Source of the DNA: Phoronis australis
Lineage: Eukaryota > Phoronida > Phoronidae
NCBI GenBank assembly: GCA_002633005.1
Contig: NMRA01000206.1
Location: 48,551 to 112,550 of the forward strand
Direction of reading: 5' to 3'
DNA: 64,000 bases
Part shown: piece by piece, positions 60,239 through 64,000 of the stretch
Layout: the number at the start of each line of letters is the position of its first letter
Position numbering within the stretch: the first letter of the stretch is position 1
Translations under genes and position numbers: made by a program
Notes under the pieces: generated by a model
Told to the model about the DNA's origin: nothing
Database searches by the model: none
The model's input: only the letters and a program-made list of their open reading frames with translations

Positions 60239-60549
60239 GTGAGAAACTCGTCTTTGTTGATAATACACACACTTTTCTAATGAACACAATATAAGGTACA
60301 AGCTGTGATCCCCACAAACCCGCAAATTATGACAAGGAATACTTAACTGGTTAAAAAGTTAACCTATACTAGATACTCCAGTTACCGAAGAGACTCGCTG
60401 AAAATGATCACAAGTGCCATGCTGAGCACCAAGTGATTTAGCTGAACTAGGAATATTCATCCAGATATCGTTGTGTGGTTTCACAACTCGCCATACGACC
60501 GTATGGCTGCGAGAAACGTTGTTATACATGTACGTAGCGTAGACTAATN

Positions 60550-60607
<58 letters not shown>

Positions 60608-61341
60608 ATTGCCTACAGTCTCTTCCCTTCATGACAAGCCAGATTCGTGTACTCTATTGTCATTTCATTCCAGGTTCGCGCAATGAGTTTAGGGTCTGAA
60701 CCATACATGTAGTTCCGTTTTCCTCAAACCTGAATCATTGAACATGGTTCTGAATTCCTGTCCCTCAATTCTCTCTGCGTGATTTTACAACATGAAAGCT
60801 GAAATCTGCAATGCTTATTCCAGGCGCTGGAACCTGGACTCAAGTGCGCTGATTTTCATTTTCATTTCAGTTAGCGAATAGCAATCGTGTTCAATGTGCT
60901 AGAAATGACAATTCTATATGTATTCTGGTTGACCGAACGTGGTAAAAAATTGGTTCTTGAACTTAGAGTTATTATGAATGTTGCAAACGGTCAATGCGAA
61001 GAGGGGCTCGGCAAGTGGCTCAGTACAGCTGGCCAGTTTCTGAGAGTGCAAATGTAACCTCGGGTTGCACACTTAGAGAACGAGAACCTGGGACGATGTT
61101 TGAGGATCGGAGTACAAGGATCAAAATTTCAATAGAATGACGTCATGAAAGTCAGGGACATTCCAAAACATACATGTAGTTCCAAGCTCTAACTCCACAG
61201 GAACTCGAAATGAGATAACTGTCCACGAGCGATGAAAGGCGAGCTTATCGTACTTACATGTACATATACACTGTCACATTTCACGTGTCTAGCTTTTACA
61301 TGTACTTGCTATGTGATTGGCTATTTGCTTTGGGTTTTCAG
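60239..61341. other. Intron 18
   Basis: Contains a (TA)n microsatellite (60549-60605, preceded by an N) and a short palindrome (CCATACGACCGTATGG near 60490). No exon seen. Confidence 0.6.
60549..60605. repeat. (TA)n microsatellite
   Basis: An uninterrupted TA run of about 55 bases after an unresolved base. Confidence 0.97.
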
Positions 61342-61485
61342 GTCACGTTTGTAAACGAGAGAATATGTATGGGCCTTTCTGCAATAACAGCTGCAACTGT
61401 CTCAAGGCAACCGATTGCAACCCCTTAACCGGACATTGCGGAGGCTTGTGCCCCATGGGCTGGAAAGGAGACATGTGCACAACTA
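61342..61485 (+). CDS. Exon 19: EGF-like unit (last one seen)
   Basis: Acceptor GGTTTTCAG, donor ACTA|GTAAGT, phase 1-1, 48 codons: HVCKRENMYGPFCNNSCNC, then CNPLTGHCGGLCPMGWKGDMC. One full repeat with a sequon (NNS). The strong donor shows that the gene continues to the right. Confidence 0.88.
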
Positions 61486-61529
61486 GTAAGTGCTAGCTGA
61501 CAACCATCCCATGAGTGACTGTTAGCATT

Positions 61530-62556
61530 AATCAGTGACGTATCTAGGATATCACAAGGGGGGCAACATTTTGTCAGTAAACATTTGGTCCAAGCACGAT
61601 TGTAGATGTGCACAGCACCGAATGGGGGGAGGTCGGTTTTCCCCCCTCCCGCCCAGGAAATTTTTCTGTTTTTTCCTCCAAATTCAAGCATTTTCCTTGA
61701 TTTCCGAAGTATTATCCAAGAAAAAACGGAAAAAAAAAGAAAAATACGAAGAACGTGTCAACCAGCAAAAACTGCAAGTACCACGGATTCGAAGTGACGA
61801 CCTTGCTAGTACAGCGTGCGTGCTTTACCCCTGCACCACAAGGATTTAACTTTTAATTTGAAACTACATGTAAGAGACCTACTTATTTATGGTCCAAAGC
61901 GTTTGCGCGCGAAAACTCCTTCTTTTTGTAATGCTTATTACATGTTTCTTGTGCAATCAGTTCGTAACATGATTGTTGTATTTAAAATAGTCTTCAATTG
62001 CCCAAAAGACCAAATCCGTTTTTGTGTTGGCAATAATGACGCGATTGCTTCGGAAATCGTCTTTTAATCTAAGGTTTGACAAAGAGAGAATTATGAGTTT
62101 CTGAGTGATTCACTAAAGCTTCGATGAAAATTGACATATTACCAGCAGCTTCTATTTTTTTCAATATCACTCAAATTCCAGTTTCTTTAAGAAATGAAGT
62201 AATTTTCTTCATTGCACAGTGGAGCAGACGACGGAAACGGAGTCGTAGTGCCCAGCGGCACTGCCGGTCGCCTGAGATACATGTATCACTGGAGAGCCTA
62301 ATAATACTTATCCATAGTTCCGTTACGATTGCGACGTGTTCCGAATTTGGCACTTGAAATTGGATCTGAGCCTCCGTCCCCCCCAAAAAACCAATAAAAT
62401 TGCACAATTTAATTATATCTTGTTTCAGCCGTCTAATTTTAATTACCGGAGTTAATTAATAAATTCAACATTACCCTACGCTTTTGCTGTTTTATTTTTT
62501 TTTGCGGCAGCCAAGGGGGGGAGGGCCCCTTGGGCCCACCCTAAATCCGCCTATGT
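61530..62556 (-). mobile_element. 1-kb dispersed repeat, copy B
   Basis: Inverted counterpart of 29832-30830, without the gap. The outer ends GTATCTAGGATATCACAAGGGGGG and CCTAAATCCGCCTATG match those of copy A. On the minus strand (about 61780-61850) a tRNA-like stretch has GTGCAGGGGTAAAGCAC and a B-box-like CACTTCGAATCC. Confidence 0.7.
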
Positions 62557-64000
62557 TAATAACCGTAGTTCTCAAAATAATCTTTGCAGACCTAGGCAGA
62601 ACTATGTCAAAGAAAGGCGGACTTCTTGTCGGAATTATTTATTTGCCGGTTTGTCACTACGTTCTGTCGAAGTTAAGTTTAATATGACGTTATTGCGCAC
62701 AGCTGGTATTTTTACGTGAGACTTGCTGTGCATAGTACACTTTAAGTTGACGCCAATTCGACAAACTGTATGCTAGAAAAACTTTCAAGATTTTGTCAGT
62801 ATAGGTGTATAGACTAGCGTCAAGTTGGATTGGAGACTGAAAGAGGCAGATACCTAGTCGCGTTTTTGCTTCAAAATTGTGCGGAAGTTTGACATAGTCC
62901 AGTTTATTATACATGTAGTTGCAGAGTCAACAAGACTTTGTTCACACTTTTGAGTGCAAAAGGTTTGAGTGCCTAATTCTATTGAAAATCACCAACCGTT
63001 GAAGGAAAGGGCGTTTTCAGTTGCGCAATCCTGGGCTTTGGTCCCTGTGGGTCCAAAAGATGGCCCGAAAATCCATTTAATTAAAATTTTGAATGCAACA
63101 TCCGTTTCAAGTTTATTTCATGCTAATCACCACCTAAACTAAAATGATGCCAGTTAGGACGTGGAAATGCCTGGGGTTATTAATTAAGATGCCTACTAAT
63201 TAACGACCAATTAACGATTGATTTAAACTTTTGAATGCAACAAAAAATCTTTTTCCAAAAGATAGTTTAGTAACTCTGGATACCATATCTACAACTTGCA
63301 GATAAGATGGGGGGGGCGTTTTGACTCCAGGGGAGAAAATGTGAAAATATTGATTAATATTATGGATAAAACATTATTTCAAATGAACAAAAATACCTGT
63401 TATGACATGAAAACTGACGTACATGTATTTCGACTAAAGATTCAAAGTATTTCCTATTACCGCCAGGCTGGTTGCCGACGTGAAAGTCAAATCGACCTTC
63501 TCGAACCGAAACGTGTATTTGAGTACCTATGTACGTAATTTGAAGTACACTTAAAGGTAAATGAATAATCACCATATTTCAAGGACGAACTTGCCATACG
63601 ACTGTAATCTAAGTGGTTAAAGATACACGAAAATAAACCCCAGTTCAAATATGTACAATTTACATGTAAATGATAGAAAAAATATATTAAAAACCTTCGG
63701 TGAAGCATTGTATGCTCAAGCAGAAATACCTATTAATGCGCGCCAATTTTCTATTTCAGGAATGTCGTCACTTGTACTTTCGAATTGACACTATCGTGTT
63801 TATTGAGAGTTTTGTTGTATTTTTCCAAAAAAGAATCCCGTGAATATTAACATTTGACTAGTATTCACGGATGATGACGTTAATAGTTATTCAACCTGAC
63901 AGTTACATACAACTGTATACATACATGTATACCATAGTAACTTAACTTTTCGGCCAGGCCGACCAATTATGTCAGTAGGTGTCAGTTTGTTTCCGTACAT
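62557..64000. other. Right end of window
   Basis: No exon with a recognisable domain. An acceptor (TTTTCTATTTCAG, ending 63759) joins in frame to exon 19 and would encode only R-M-S-S-L-V-L-S-N before a stop. This could be a short terminal exon but is more likely chance. Confidence 0.35.

Noticed and set aside
63296-63538. Frame of 80 codons near the right edge
   Set aside because: It begins in a G run, has no domain and no cysteine pattern like the neighbouring exons.

Overview
This is eukaryotic DNA from an animal, probably a marine invertebrate. AT-rich introns carry short GT/AG-bounded exons with extracellular domains, and there are many decayed transposons and low-complexity tracts. The palindrome TACATGTA recurs throughout. 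The species cannot be fixed from the sequence alone; amphioxus, hemichordate, echinoderm or a lophotrochozoan would all fit. I see no bacterial-style operon, CRISPR array or rRNA gene.

The only convincing gene runs left to right from 17.36 kb to at least 61.49 kb. I place 19 exons (6393 nt, 2131 codons, open throughout) that encode a mosaic secreted or cell-surface protein. Domain order is two PAN/Apple-like modules, an EGF-like unit, a two-exon F5/8C/fucolectin-like module, EGF, FN3, TSP1, FN3, then a long series of MEGF/SCARF-type EGF-like repeats (about 50 G-x-x-C repeat ends by eye). Seventeen exons are phase 1-1; a single phase-2 intron splits the remaining pair. The signal peptide and the 3' end (kinase, membrane segment or stop) are not identified, so the gene probably extends past both window edges. 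Near its 3' side an exon pair (X,Y) has been duplicated: X, Y, X', a dead X copy, then Y''.

The first 17 kb is dominated by one DNA-transposon family. Its ends read CAGCACACATCACGA, with GC-rich GGTCGGC sub-repeats and TA target duplications. Two copies lie in opposite orientation (about 951-6802 and 12521-16749). A further copy is nested into the first, and an internal fragment recurs at 58.7 kb. One copy sits inside the second unit of a 530-bp tandem duplication, whose first unit preserves the empty site. Fragments of a non-LTR retrotransposon lie inside both copies.

The gene's introns hold other elements: a 3.16-kb hAT element with a perfect 8-bp duplication (44913-48068) and elements nested in it, a 164-bp MITE related to it, a decayed LINE RNase H region, a THAP-domain reading frame, a 1.0-kb dispersed repeat in two inverted copies, small MITEs, and a 1.75-kb tandem duplication joined at a single N that is probably an assembly artefact.
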